Part shown: positions 23,600-35,800 of the stretch, in pieces | How positions within the stretch are numbered: position 1 is the stretch's first letter | How the letters are laid out: the number at the start of each line of letters is the position of its first letter | Source: Schistocephalus solidus | Lineage: Eukaryota > Platyhelminthes > Cestoda > Diphyllobothriidea > Diphyllobothriidae | Length of the DNA stretch: 64,000 nucleotides | Assembly (NCBI GenBank): GCA_017591395.1 | Contig: WEDG01004542.1 | Coordinates: 58,581 to 122,580 of the forward strand | Direction of reading: 5' to 3' | The notes under the pieces: model-generated | Seen by the model: the letters and a program-made list of their open reading frames with translations, nothing else | What the model was told of the DNA's origin: nothing | Database searches by the model: none | Program-made: the position numbers and the translations under genes

Positions 23600-25795
23600 A
23601 TATCAGAACTTATGCCGGAATTAATATCGAAGACGTTGCACTTGAATCACTAAGGTTGCTCCTCATCCTCGATTTTCTCCTTCAAAATTCTCGCGAAAAT
23701 CCATTTTTGAGATTTTATTTTTTGTCAGTTTCTAATTACGCTTTGTCACAAACGTCTCTGGAATGTCTTTGTTTTGCCACAAATCCCGTAGAGAAGATTT
23801 TACTCTTTTGTCTGATGATTTATCGAAAGATTAGACAAACGTACAAGTACGGTTCTCCTGTTCTCCAAACAAACATGCGGTCGCAGTTCCGTGTTCATCG
23901 GCCATAATTTCTGGTGAATGACATTCAGCAAAAAGGAGAGACTGCATATTTAAACTTTCACACAAACTTAGGCAACCGGACAATTGCTGCACACTACAAA
24001 CTGCTTCAAAATCTTTAAGCAGCTTAATTATTTTAAAATGATAATTAATAGGGGTGGCTTATAAGCAATTCCAACCGAAAAATGTAATTGCCGATCGGTC
24101 AGCCAGATCCGAATTCACGTCATCTCAGCCAAGTCGGGGTTCTTCGGTTGAATTGGAAAGGCATAGCTCGGTTGCTGGCTGTAAAGCATCAGACATTTTG
24201 TCGCCTTATGGTTGAAAGTCTACAGTCTACGTAAACGATTGTATTGCGCCCTACCGCAAATTCCTCCTTCCCTTGCTGACATGATGCTGGTCTGTAGCTC
24301 TGAGTTTAAACAGCTGCTCAGTACTTAATTTGCCCTGATTGCAAATATCACGTATGTGTTACCGCTGGCTGGTGACAGTAGGTAAGCCATAAATGGCCAT
24401 TTTAGGGACCAAATCACTGTAAGTAAATTCCGGATTTTGCGTAGCCAGTTGCCAGTTCACCTGTAGCCCCGTTCCCATGGGTGTCAGCACTACCGAGAAC
24501 TCTTGTCGCCTTCGCCCGCCAAGCCTTGCGTACTCGCGTGTGACAATCTCCACCCACGCGCGTGACTCGACCTCCGGTTAGCGACGCCATGACACCGATG
24601 GATATTTCAGTCTTCATCGATTAATGGTAGCCACCCACACGTAGTCTGGACGACCAATAAAAACGGCTTGCAGGGCCAGCAAGGAGACTTGCTTTTTATA
24701 ACGCTGGTTGCTACAGCTTCATGAAATGCATGTATTCTACCTCGTATAAGTCCATTTTTTCCACTGAACTGCCTTTCTGTCCTCTAATTTAAGAGCTGTC
24801 GAGTTGTCGACCCTACTACCTCGATAGACCTTCAGCGACAAGGCGTTTACAGAAATACTAATTTTTGACCCCTTATCGAGATTGTTCAGCATAATCCGCA
24901 CCTTTTTAAAAAAATAAAGTGCTGAGGACTGGTCAACAGTTTTAAGTGTTTAGTTAAACTTCATTCTTTAAGAACACGCTCCCAACATTCTGCCATCTAG
25001 ATGACGTCAAATATCTGTCGACATATCTGCTTGCGTTTTTGCTTTATTAAACGACAAACGGTCAATAATGAAAGGCCATAAGACGTAGTTTTTGATTGAA
25101 CATGGCTTACTAGAAAAAGAGGAAAAAACACGTGATGAACCTCGGATGTACCGGAATGAAACTAAAGTTTTATAGTTCACCCTATATGGTGCCTTGCAGA
25201 TCTGAAACGATGCTCGTGTGAAATAAAGTTGTGAAAATGCGGTTCCAGGTGAAATGCCCAATGGATAAAAACATTCACCAGGGGAGGTTTATTTTATTAC
25301 AGTGATGCGACCGAAAAGATCATATTCCTGAATAGGAGAAGTCCGGTGGGTAGGGATGACATATATAGTCCCCCAAACAGGACATGCGGACAGGAAACAC
25401 CCACCAAACTCCATGAAGAAAAGGGCTCGGTTTATGGTTAGAGCTTTGGTCAATTTAAAAGCTTATTAGCTAGACTTAATTAAAGGTTGATATTAAGGTA
25501 AGGGTTAGTGTTAACTGTCATGTACAGGATTTTTGTAGGGTTATGATTAAGAATATGACAGTGGTTTAAATTTACGTTAGAGCTTGTGCTACGGTTGGGG
25601 CCCGGGAGTACTGACTCTTCCTAAAGTTATGCGCAGTGCCAGTTTTTTTACTTGGGCAGGGCGTTTCTATTCTCATATACTGTTTTGGAGGCCATATAAG
25701 CCATGGTTACCCCGGGAAGTTGTTTACCGACCTAATCGCAGGGGCGGCTTATGCCCTTACGTCGACGGATGCAAACGCGAATGCATGAGTTTCCT
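23600..25795. other. No recognisable gene
   Basis: Mostly AT-rich sequence. A GC-rich patch at about 24460-24600 stands out but gives no recognisable protein. 25430-25600 has degenerate GGTTAG/AGGGTTA words without a regular period. Confidence 0.45.
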
Positions 25796-25799
25796 TCAT

Positions 25800-25975
25800 T
25801 GAGGAACGCTCTACAATCGCTTAGGGAACTCACTTATCCCATTCTGCCTTAGGGCTCTCTTTATCTCGAGCCCCGCCAGCAGCCGCAGCAGATACACAAT
25901 GCCGACAAATACAAGGGCGATTGCAATATTCATTTCTGGATCATTAGCCGTTATCAGCCAGTTATACCCATTGAG
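25800..25975 (+). repeat. Dispersed short repeat: GCCCCGCCAGCAGCCGCAG leader with SINE body
   Basis: ACTCACTTATCCCATTCTGC and CGAGCCCCGCCAGCAGCCG are shared with 30.36, 35.67 and (inverted) 23.49 kb. The end (ATTCATTTCTGGATCATTAG, then CCGTTATCAGCCAG) is the SINE body in reverse orientation. Confidence 0.65.
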
Positions 25976-26678
25976 TAACCGTTGGAAACACATGAAACAC
26001 ATCTTCAACTGGGGCGATGATCATCCATCAAGGCAAATGCAAGAAGTCTACATGTCTACCGACTCCGCAGTCAAACGCCAACTCAATTTGCCTCTACCCA
26101 TCTGGGTAACCAACCTCAGACAATCACGATGCCAAAAAAACCAGGTTCGTCACCGTGGTTACCTAGGGCGGACGACACACGTCACTGTGAAACGTGGTTT
26201 GATTCCGCTCCAGAGCCGGTACTGGCGACTAACGCATGAGAGAGCTGTGCTTTGGACTCTCTAATATCCAAACGCGGTTAAGTGAAATCCGCACTCAAAA
26301 AGTCAGACCTCAAAGATAACTGTTCCCAGTGAATGCCTTTTCCGTTCCTAAATATGTCTGCATTTCTTGCTACCTTGCAAGCGGATGAAAACCTCAAACA
26401 GACATGAAACTTTAAGTCGCCTTTACCCTTTTGACTTAGCCGTTGACGGCTGGACAGAGAGGGTAAGTGCAATAATCAACTTATCATTTACCTGAAAAAG
26501 TCCACCCCATTCCATAGTTCTAACTATAAAGACAATGAGCGACAAAGACAACTGACATCTTTTTTAACGAATTAATAGTGAAACAGCGTTTTACACGTAA
26601 AGATTATGGATGCTTGACCTGGTGTGTTGGGAGTTTGCCGATTATCCGTAAAAGAGTTGATGGAGGAAGTGCACTTGC

Positions 26679-26816
26679 TTATTTTGCTCCTGAAAGATGA
26701 GTCTTTGCCAGAATGATCATTTTCAGTTCATCTATGCAAATTTTGCCATCCTTGTTGGCATCCCAATTTTTGAGGAATTCGCGTTTCATGTAGGCCAGGT
26801 CCTCACCGTCGTAATC
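26679..26816 (-). CDS. EF-hand gene exon H: EF6 and stop codon
   Basis: Forty-five codons and a TAA: DYDGEDLAYMKREFLKNW, loop DANKDGKICIDE, then LKMIILAKTHLSGAK. The LAYMKREFL helix corresponds to the L.TYKK.IM helix of calbindin before EF6. Vertebrate EF6 is degenerate, but here all ligand positions (D1, N3, D5, G6, I8, E12) are canonical. The acceptor is taken as GGAAAAAG at 26817; its pyrimidine tract (TTCTTCTTTTTATTG) lies just upstream. No AATAAA was noticed immediately downstream of the stop. Confidence 0.88.
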   Translation of the reverse strand, partial: DYDGEDLAYMKREFLKNWDANKDGKICIDELKMIILAKTHLSGAK

Positions 26817-29800
26817 CTTTTTCCGGCAATAAAAAGAAGAACGCATATGATGCATTGTTGAATGAAACTCGAATTCAATTTTGACTGTAAATGATGATGA
26901 AAGGTATGGTTCTGCTAAAATTTTAAAATGCAAAATGTGCCGCGCCTTTGAGAAGGAGGAAGGACTCACCGGAACAGATAACCTGATTTTTAAGGTTTCA
27001 GAATATTTGATTTGCTCACTACTGCCAAAGAGCTAGATACATAAAATCGAATAGAACTGCCAATGGTTTGCCGGTCTTGGGTTGATCGAGTTTCGTTATT
27101 CTGCTGTTTCGGTCTTTTCACGGGTTTGACAGCCGAGCGTGCGTTATGAGTCATAACCTGGACGAGAGAAGGTTGTTCGGTATGCCGCCATGCTCTCAGT
27201 TCAATAAATTTGTTACGGCGACCAATTCCTCTTACTTAACTTATCACCGTGAGTTCCAGCTCACGCTATCTGAGAATGAGTATTAAGTGCTCAGTTCAGT
27301 CCTTCCTCGTTCTAAAATTAACAACCCGGCTTTTACATGTTCGTCAATCTGAGGTCCACTGCTTCTTTAACATATACTACTGATACAGATTTCTGTTGTC
27401 TCTAAGCGAACAATCTCTAAAACTTTTCATTCGAGTGCCAAACTCAAAGTATCTCGCGAATGTATTCCTATATTTGATTTTATCACCGTTTTACCACATG
27501 AATTAATATAAACGTCAAAAAACTAGCGAATGTGGTTCTCTTTGTCCCCGCTTCCACTTCAAATGATGGGAATTCTGCCGTAAATATAGTGTTTGGCGGG
27601 CCAGAGTCAAGTCCCTCTTCAGCGCACAAGTTCATTTTCACCGCGTAAATGAAGAAATTACGGAAAACGTTGAAAGTCGAACGTTAAGGGAGTTTGTAAC
27701 CGGTTTATGGTTTATCCATCAGAACCGAACGAGCAACCGTAGGTGTTCAGATTGCGGTTAGGATTTTTAAACTTCTACGCATACTCGTTCAAAAACTCTG
27801 CCTCCTATGGCATTATAAGTATCATTGCACTGATTCTGCCTTGACCCCAGGCCCAAAATTCAGGAGTGGAACAGAGAGTGAGGTAGATGCGGTGAAAGTC
27901 TACTCTCATTATGAACCAACGCAAGTCACGATACCCACACAACAATCCCGTGGATCATATGATCGAAATAGTCGACCTACGACGGTCAAACTGTCGCACT
28001 GAGAGAATACTTGGATAACTTCTACGCGATTTTATCTGATTCTGCAGAGATACTTTTAACCTGAAGCTCATGAACCCACCCTCTTCGATATCCGTAGTGG
28101 TCCACTTTAGAGCCAGAATTCACGAATTCACTGCGATGAGAACGGCTGCACTAGCTCAGGGACATTCGACTTTCCCAGGATGTCTAAGGGACAGCACACC
28201 GAGTTGTCCTGTCCCCATCGTTTCTGCTCTATTACCATTCGGAAAAAAACATGCAAGAACAGATACGAAGCAGGGAAAGGACGCCTCTTTATTAGGCTCA
28301 CATACCCTCTGCGCATTTAGGCAAACAGCCCCGTCATCTTGAGAGTCACTGAAAAAAACTCAGATGAAAAATCATATGCTCGACGCGACCTTACTTGGCA
28401 GAAAGGCATGTTTGCCAAACCGCCTGGACGACAAATGAATGGAAATCGTAAGAGCCTCGTTTGCCACGACAGTAATAAGAACTTTTACAGGCAGAACATT
28501 CACCTGTCAGAAGAAGGAGGAGAACTTAACTCTCTCAAATAGAGACGAAGACGTCGTCATTCTTCCTGCGGACAAAGGAGGTTCAACAGCCATTTTGGGC
28601 AAAGCGGACTACGTTAAAAAGATTGCGATCAATGACATAAAATAGGTCTACCTTTAAACCTATTGACGCGGATCCCATAAAAACACAGAATTTATCAATT
28701 GAAAAAGTTTAAAAGCGTCCAACAAGAAAGAAGCAAATGTCAGGAGCTATTTCCAAATCGTTGAGACAAACCGAACTGACATATAGATCTAGGGACTACC
28801 CAAGGTACGCAAACCAGAAGTGCCACTTCGATCGATAGTATCGTTAAAAGGTTTACCCAATTATAAGATTTCCAAGTGGCTTTTCCTCAAAGTATATCCA
28901 CTGACAAAGAATTGTGAAACATCCATTGACTACTCTATTGGGTTTCTGGAAAAAGTATAAGGACTCCACATTGCAGCAGATATAATAATGGTATCTTTAG
29001 ATGTTGTTTCTAGCTTCACAGGCATACCATTAGATTTGGCAAGGCAATACACAGAATAAATACTCGAAGCCTATGATATGGATGTTTCTACATCTGCCTT
29101 GCTTGAATTCTTCGACTTATCACAAGAGTTCTATCAACAGCAAAATGAAGTCCTTGTGGGGTCACCCATCTCTGAGTTCCTGGCTGAAGTAACGATGAAA
29201 AATTTATAAGCTACTGCCTTACCACTGCCGTACCCCAAGTTATGGGTATGATATGTTGATGAAACCTTTTTAAAAGTTAAAAGGGACGGATTGGATACAC
29301 TGTACATAATTATTAACTTGATGATATCGGAAATTACCCTCACACTCGACATCCAACTCACTTTTCTTGACGTCCTCGTACAGCGAAATACTGTCGGGAC
29401 CTTTCAAACATCAGTTTACCGCAAAAAGTTTATGCGGATTTTATCCTACATTGTAAGAGCAGCTATCCCGTCGCCCAGAAAGGAAGCACTGTCAACACCC
29501 TCATCAATCGAGCAAAAACGGTATGTTCTAACAGCGAACTTTACCAAATTGAACTTATTTATCTATTTAAACTAGAAATTTTGTGACTCAATGCATGTGA
29601 TATCAGGAATAAAAAGAAAGGGATAAGGAACTTGATTGTTCCGATAAAGCCCTCAAACCAAAAAACTGGCGAACATTAAGAATGTGTCTGAACTCGTTGA
29701 AACACACCTGGGCAAGCATTAAATTTACGTGGCACACAAACCAATGACTACACTTCGAAACAGGCTTATACACCGTAAGGATAGGGTTAGCTATTTAGAT

Positions 29801-32800
29801 TAAAAAAGGCGTTAACAAGATCCCATGCAACAGTTGCAATGTGGTGTATGGTGGCCAAACGGAAAACTCAGCCTTTACAAGCCTAAATGATCAAGAGTCA
29901 GCTGTAAAGAGACAAGAACACCAGTCTTTCGTTGCCATGCATACACTAGCAACTGGGAACGAAGTTGCATTGGAAAAAAGCGTGCATTGCTGGCTTCTGC
30001 CCATCGAAGACAGGCCGGGAATTCTTACAGGCCATTCACTTTCATGACTAAGGCATTAATTGGCAAATTTAATTGGATTCCGTATACAATTTTCTCAAAG
30101 AAAAGTAAAAAAAGCGGTAGCCAATCCAGATGACATGTCCACCCACAATGACAGCTATTGGCAGGACTGATGTCCCAATACCGATTTTTTCCAATGCGTT
30201 TTAAATTCAAACTGTTTTTGAACACTTACCACAAGTCTGAAAATGACCTGGAGAACCAGTGTCGAAAATTATTTAAAAACGTTTCGTATCGTTTTACAAT
30301 GAATTTCTTAGTAAAGATGGCGAAGATGGTATATATGGTTGTGCCTTAGGGCTTCCTATACAGCCCCGCCAGCAGCCGCAGCGTGGCTAGTGATATAGGC
30401 TGAATGATATTACAGAAGGGAGAATGGATCGAAAAAGGCAAGACAAGGAGCTCACGGCGCAGTGGGTAGAGCGTTTAACTGCTGCCCAACAGATCGCGAG
30501 TTCAAGCATCGGCACCGCAGCGCCTGAAGTTTGGTATGGCTGACTGATGATGACTTATAAACCAGAAATGGCGTATTGCGTAAATTTTCAAAACCGGTTC
30601 TCCAGTTCATCGTCAGAGGCAGGCGGGAAGCAAATGGGACAAAAACAGGTAACATCGTAACTGCGCGGAAAAAGTCGATAATGGCATGAACATTAACGCC
30701 ATTGAGTTACCGCCGTGTGTATCAGCCTGTTCTGATTGGTTCTCGTTACTTTCACTTCTCCTTGCGATTTCCGTATGCCGCATCAAACTCGATATGTCTG
30801 TTCATGCATTAATCATTTGAGTGCATCACCTCGACGTACCCTCCACCTTTCTTGAAGGGACAGGCGGCGACAACCTGAGTTTTATCCCAAGCGAAGTTGT
30901 GCCCTCTATCAAGTGTATGCATAGCTACTTGGAACAGATGGTCCCGCCTCTTTACTGCCAACTGATGTTCATAGGTACTTGCAGAGGCGGATTTGCTGTC
31001 TGACCAAAATACACGGCCTCACATGCTTCACACGGGATCTTGTAGATGACTTCTTTCTTGTCCAAATAGTTGACCTTATCCTTAGGGTGGACAATCTGGA
31101 TACGCCAAGTAGTTGTTGGTTTGTGTGCCACATGAATTTGGTGCTTCCTTAGGTGTCTTTGGACGAGTTAAGACACATTATGAATGTAGGGAAAGGTTCA
31201 CCATGTACTTATTTTTGGCGCCTCGTTAGAACTACTTGGTTCCTTTTCCTTCGACTTGGGCCGTCTCAAGCATTGGCGTACAAAATCCTTAGGGTACCCG
31301 TTCTGCGAGAATACTTCACGCAAGTAATTCAGTTCAATTCGATAGCCTTCTTCGTCGGAGCAATGTTTTTGTGCTCGACTGAGTAGACTGTTGACAGCAC
31401 TCCGTTAATGAGCGATGGGCTGATTGCCCTCATAAGGCAGAATGACTTCGGCATAAGTTTTCTTTAGATAAACCGATGTGCGTAGTGTTCCGTCGGTCTT
31501 TCGTTGTACGCGAACATCCAGGAATGGGAAGTTTATTGTCAACTTCGTTTCGAGTGTGAATTGGATTCCCGGGATTGTGGAGTTGATGGTCATATGGAGC
31601 ATTTCCAGTCGGTCCTTTTTAACAACAACAAATGTGTCATCTATTAAACGCAGCCATAACTTAGGATTGACTAACGGGAAAAGCCATAGCCTTGAGATTG
31701 TGCATTGTTATTTTGGCAAGAAAACCAGAGATGGGTGACCCATTTGGAGCTCCTTTCAGTTGCTCATAGCATTTTCGGTCAAAGGAACCAAAGGGTTCTA
31801 ACCAGGCCTCACAAATAAATACATGGCGAACCCTTACTTTAATTAATGATTTGTCTAAACTCGTCGAAAGACAACTAAGGAAGCACCAAATTCATGTGGC
31901 ACACAAACCGAAAACTACTTTGCGTACCCAGATTGTCCACCCTAAGGATAGGGTCAACTATTTGGAGAAGAAAGAAGTCATCTACAAGAGCCCTACGTGA
32001 AGCATGTGATGACGCGTATTGTGGTCAAACAGGAAATTGCACCTCTACACGCATCTATGAACGTCATTTGACAGTAAAGGGGCGGGAACATCGGCCCCAG
32101 GTAGCTATATATATATACTTGATAGCAAATAAACAGGACAACGAGTCCGCGGCTCGTTGTTTAGGGCTCATGATTTCTAACCAGGAGGTCACGGGTTTGA
32201 ACCTGAAATGTTGCAACACCTGGGGTTAGGTAGGGCTGGCTGATGACGCCTTGTAAGACAAAAATGAAAATTTCAGTCCCCCTTGCCTTCTGCATTTAAC
32301 TTATTCACTTTTTGTTAAAAACCGTTCATTTGCCAGCGTTTGGGGTGATAGTCTAAGGAAATTATTTTTGCCACCAACCATTTAGGTGTCATACTTTTCT
32401 CTCGACATTATTTTAGCCAAACCATATAAATAGATTTTAGTTCTGCGCATGCTTAGATAGTTCCTGGTATTGTTTTTGAACTTGTGCTAATTTCCAGGTG
32501 GCCTGGGATTCGGTTACCTGCAATATAGAGGGTACCTTATCTGGTTTCTAACCCATGGTTATAACTACCAATCAGTATTCCATGAAACTAACTGGCTTGC
32601 AAAAACAAAATTTCACCTAGCTGGTCATAAAAAGGACGATTTTGGATTTCTGCCCTAGACCTCAGTGCGCATAAACCACGAAAACCTTTGTCAAGAAGGG
32701 AGGTAGTGTATCAATAAGAAAAAAACATAAATTGACTCAAAACTTTCATCTACGGAGAGAACGCTTACAAATAAAACAAAAGGCTCCTTTGTGCCGAGCC

Positions 32801-35800
32801 ATTAATTTCTAATTATTTCCCACGGGAGACATAAAAGGCAGCTGGCTTCAAGCTCACCATTGTCCTGCTTTCTTAGGGCATGGATAGCATTTTTAACAAA
32901 CGCAAAAGAGCTCATTCACCTACTCCGACCTGGATAGTGAAATTTGGCCCCGTTGAAGTATAAGGCTGGGGAATTTATGTACCGGTTAGCATTGTAACGT
33001 TAAAAGCTGAAGTCGCATAACTCTTTACAATGCTCTAATTTTGCGCTTCAGAATATATTCGCTTAACAAGGAGTAAACGAGTTATCTGCGTGTTGCAATG
33101 CCTATGACAGACTTTTGGATGACGGACCGCTTAACTTATTTTTTTTAAAAAACAACTTTACAGTAAGAAAGTATTACTTGCAAAAAAAGGCTCGTTATTT
33201 GACACATTTGAAAAACAATCCCCCAGGAACCTGCCCTTAAAAGAATTTCTAACATCGGCTGAAGCAAATGAGGGTTTTTGACATTTTTTCAGTGCTAGAC
33301 TGGAGATGCAAATGATCAAATGCTAATACAGGAGTTCAAAATTTGGCCATGTTGAGGAAAAGGTTTGCTGCAGATTAAGGGTAATAAAATCAAACAACCT
33401 TAAAACTAAAAATATTCAATTTTCTTCGGAAATGTTTTCCTTTTCTCATCTTGCCAGTCTGGCTATTAAATTAAAAAAAATTAAGGCTGTGTTCAGACCT
33501 TGTTTTGCATTTAAAAAGTCTCCTTGTTTTAAAGTCCCTTGGAAAATCCTCGCATTTTGTTTTTTTTGATTGGTTTTCCGTGGCACACGTGCGCAGTAAT
33601 TCTCCTATGTCTGTAGTTTCACCAACTACTTTCTAACTACGTGCTCTAATGCGTTGTCTATTGAGTCTTCCAGAAGTTAAAAACCCCTTAAAATAACGGT
33701 TGACCTCTCTGCAAAAAAGACATAAATCGCTGTCCTATATCCATCTCTGTTAGGTATAAATGCCAACGTATCATCTGGACCTGAAAATAGAAGCTGGTTT
33801 TAGCAACCCTCATCTCCTACGAAGCTCCTACGCGTCCGTTGATGTTTTCATACACGCGAACGCACACAGAGAACCAATTGTAGTAAATTCCTTATCGGAG
33901 TTTACTTAAGCGCAATGAAATCCCTTAGCGAGAATGTTTAACCGTCCACTTTCAAAGCAATTGAACTCTAAGCAGAATTGGCCCCAATTAGCAGTCACAA
34001 GGCCCACAGGATTCACACGAACTGAATTCTGATTCATCCACTTTCTTGTCACCGCAAAACTTTCAGTAGTAGCCGAAATAAATACAAATACCCTAGACGC
34101 TAGAGTTGTTGCACGAAGGGTTGATTTGTGGCTGAGGCGATGATGGACGCAGCTTTTTTAGTTCCTAAAAAATAAACTCGCTAACCTGGTGGAAATTCCT
34201 TCGGATAGTCCTTTTTAGGCTAAGTCCGAGTGTTGATAGGAATAGTTTAGCTGAATTACATCACCCTTAGTGGGATAACACGTTCTACTATATAAGGAAG
34301 ATTTACAATACTGACAGCAGTGGGACTAGCTGGGGGACTCACTAATGAGTTGAAACAATCGCAACTGTTTCACACAGCAGCGGAACATCGGCGAAACACA
34401 TTTCTACGCTTTTAGCTAATAAATGTGATATCAGTAGGGTAAACCATGCAACAGATGTATTCTGCGGACTTTCTGTTGGAACTTTACGAATATTACGCGC
34501 TCACCCCACCACCTCTCAGAATCAGCCAGCAGAGCTTCGTACCAACAGAGTTTCTCCAGGTTAGCGATTAAGTTGATGAGTAAATTTAAAAGTTTAAAAT
34601 TTAAAAACTGGAGCCTACAGGACACCGATAAATCGATCTTCTCGCAGCTGTGTATTGCAGCGACAGAAAATCAGCGAAACAAATGTCTGAATTTGAAAGT
34701 TGTACCTGTACTGTCAGTGTGGCGAAGCATGCAAAAGCCACCCTCTTCGGGCTAAAATATGGTTTGCCGTTCTGTTTCAAAATAATTGTTCAGGCACCTA
34801 TCAGACGCCAGGTCCGGAGGCCGAAAGAACCACTGCTACGACAGGAAATGTCTGGAGTTGTTTGTTGGATCTGGTACAGAAGCGTACAAAGCAAATATGA
34901 CAGCAAGACTGAAAGACTACTTCGAATGCGAATGACTAAGCATGCAGCATTAGTGAGGAGGAATTTTGCTAGCTCCCAGACCGTCTACACTTTGAAATTT
35001 GACGAGGCCGAAATCCTCGCCAGAGGTGACAGCCGCGTGAGCCGCGAACTGCTACAGTCATGGTTCTCCGGCCCAAACTCAAGTAGTAAGCGAAATGACC
35101 TCCCACCTCCCTACTATGTGCTGCGAGTTTGCCTGGGCAAACTTATTGACCACGCGGGAGTGTCGGTGACTAGCAGTCATGGTAACAGTGCGCCAGACGG
35201 CCAAGTAATCGTCACACCAAGAATCGACAACCGTGCTAATAGAAGCGTACTCCATATTTGAGAGGTACGTATAATTTCATCTCACCGCCAGCATATTCTA
35301 CCTGATTGATGTAACAAGTTGAATACTTCTAGGCAGCAAAATCGAATTAGAGTAGGTTCTACTCCGGGCACCTGTTTCAACGCTGCACCATTCACGAGTA
35401 TTTATACGTGCACACCATTGGTTGTCCTTTTTTGGCCAATCGCGGCTGTCCAACACGACCAATCATCTTCAAGGCCGACTCAGATGGGCTCTCGCTTAGA
35501 CGCGGTAACGACTTTAAAACGCACCTTCGGGATGCCGATCTCGCGGCTCCGAATGTGGTCTCGTCCGGCTGCAAATTTCTACTAAAAGTTTCTCCGGTGC
35601 GTTAAATGAACGCTCACCGAGCGCTAACGGTACTCACTCCTTCCGCTCTGCCTTGAGGTTCGCTCTTGAGCCCCGCCAGCAGCCACACAGCGGCTAGTAG
35701 TGGAATAGGCGCGGGTTGCGGGTTCGGGTGGTGCACCACCTAGGGGTTCGGTATGACTGGCTGACGACGGCTAATAAGCCAGAAATGGCCATTCCAGTCT

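Noticed and set aside
23536..23907. 123-codon plus frame
   Set aside because: It starts in the (TA)n tract and has no recognisable motif or matching copy.
24359..24617. Overlapping minus frames in a GC-rich patch
   Set aside because: Open because of base composition. The translations resemble nothing I recognise.
25430..25610. Interstitial telomere-like (TTAGGG) sequence
   Set aside because: GGTTAG/AGGGTTA words are irregular with no tandem period.
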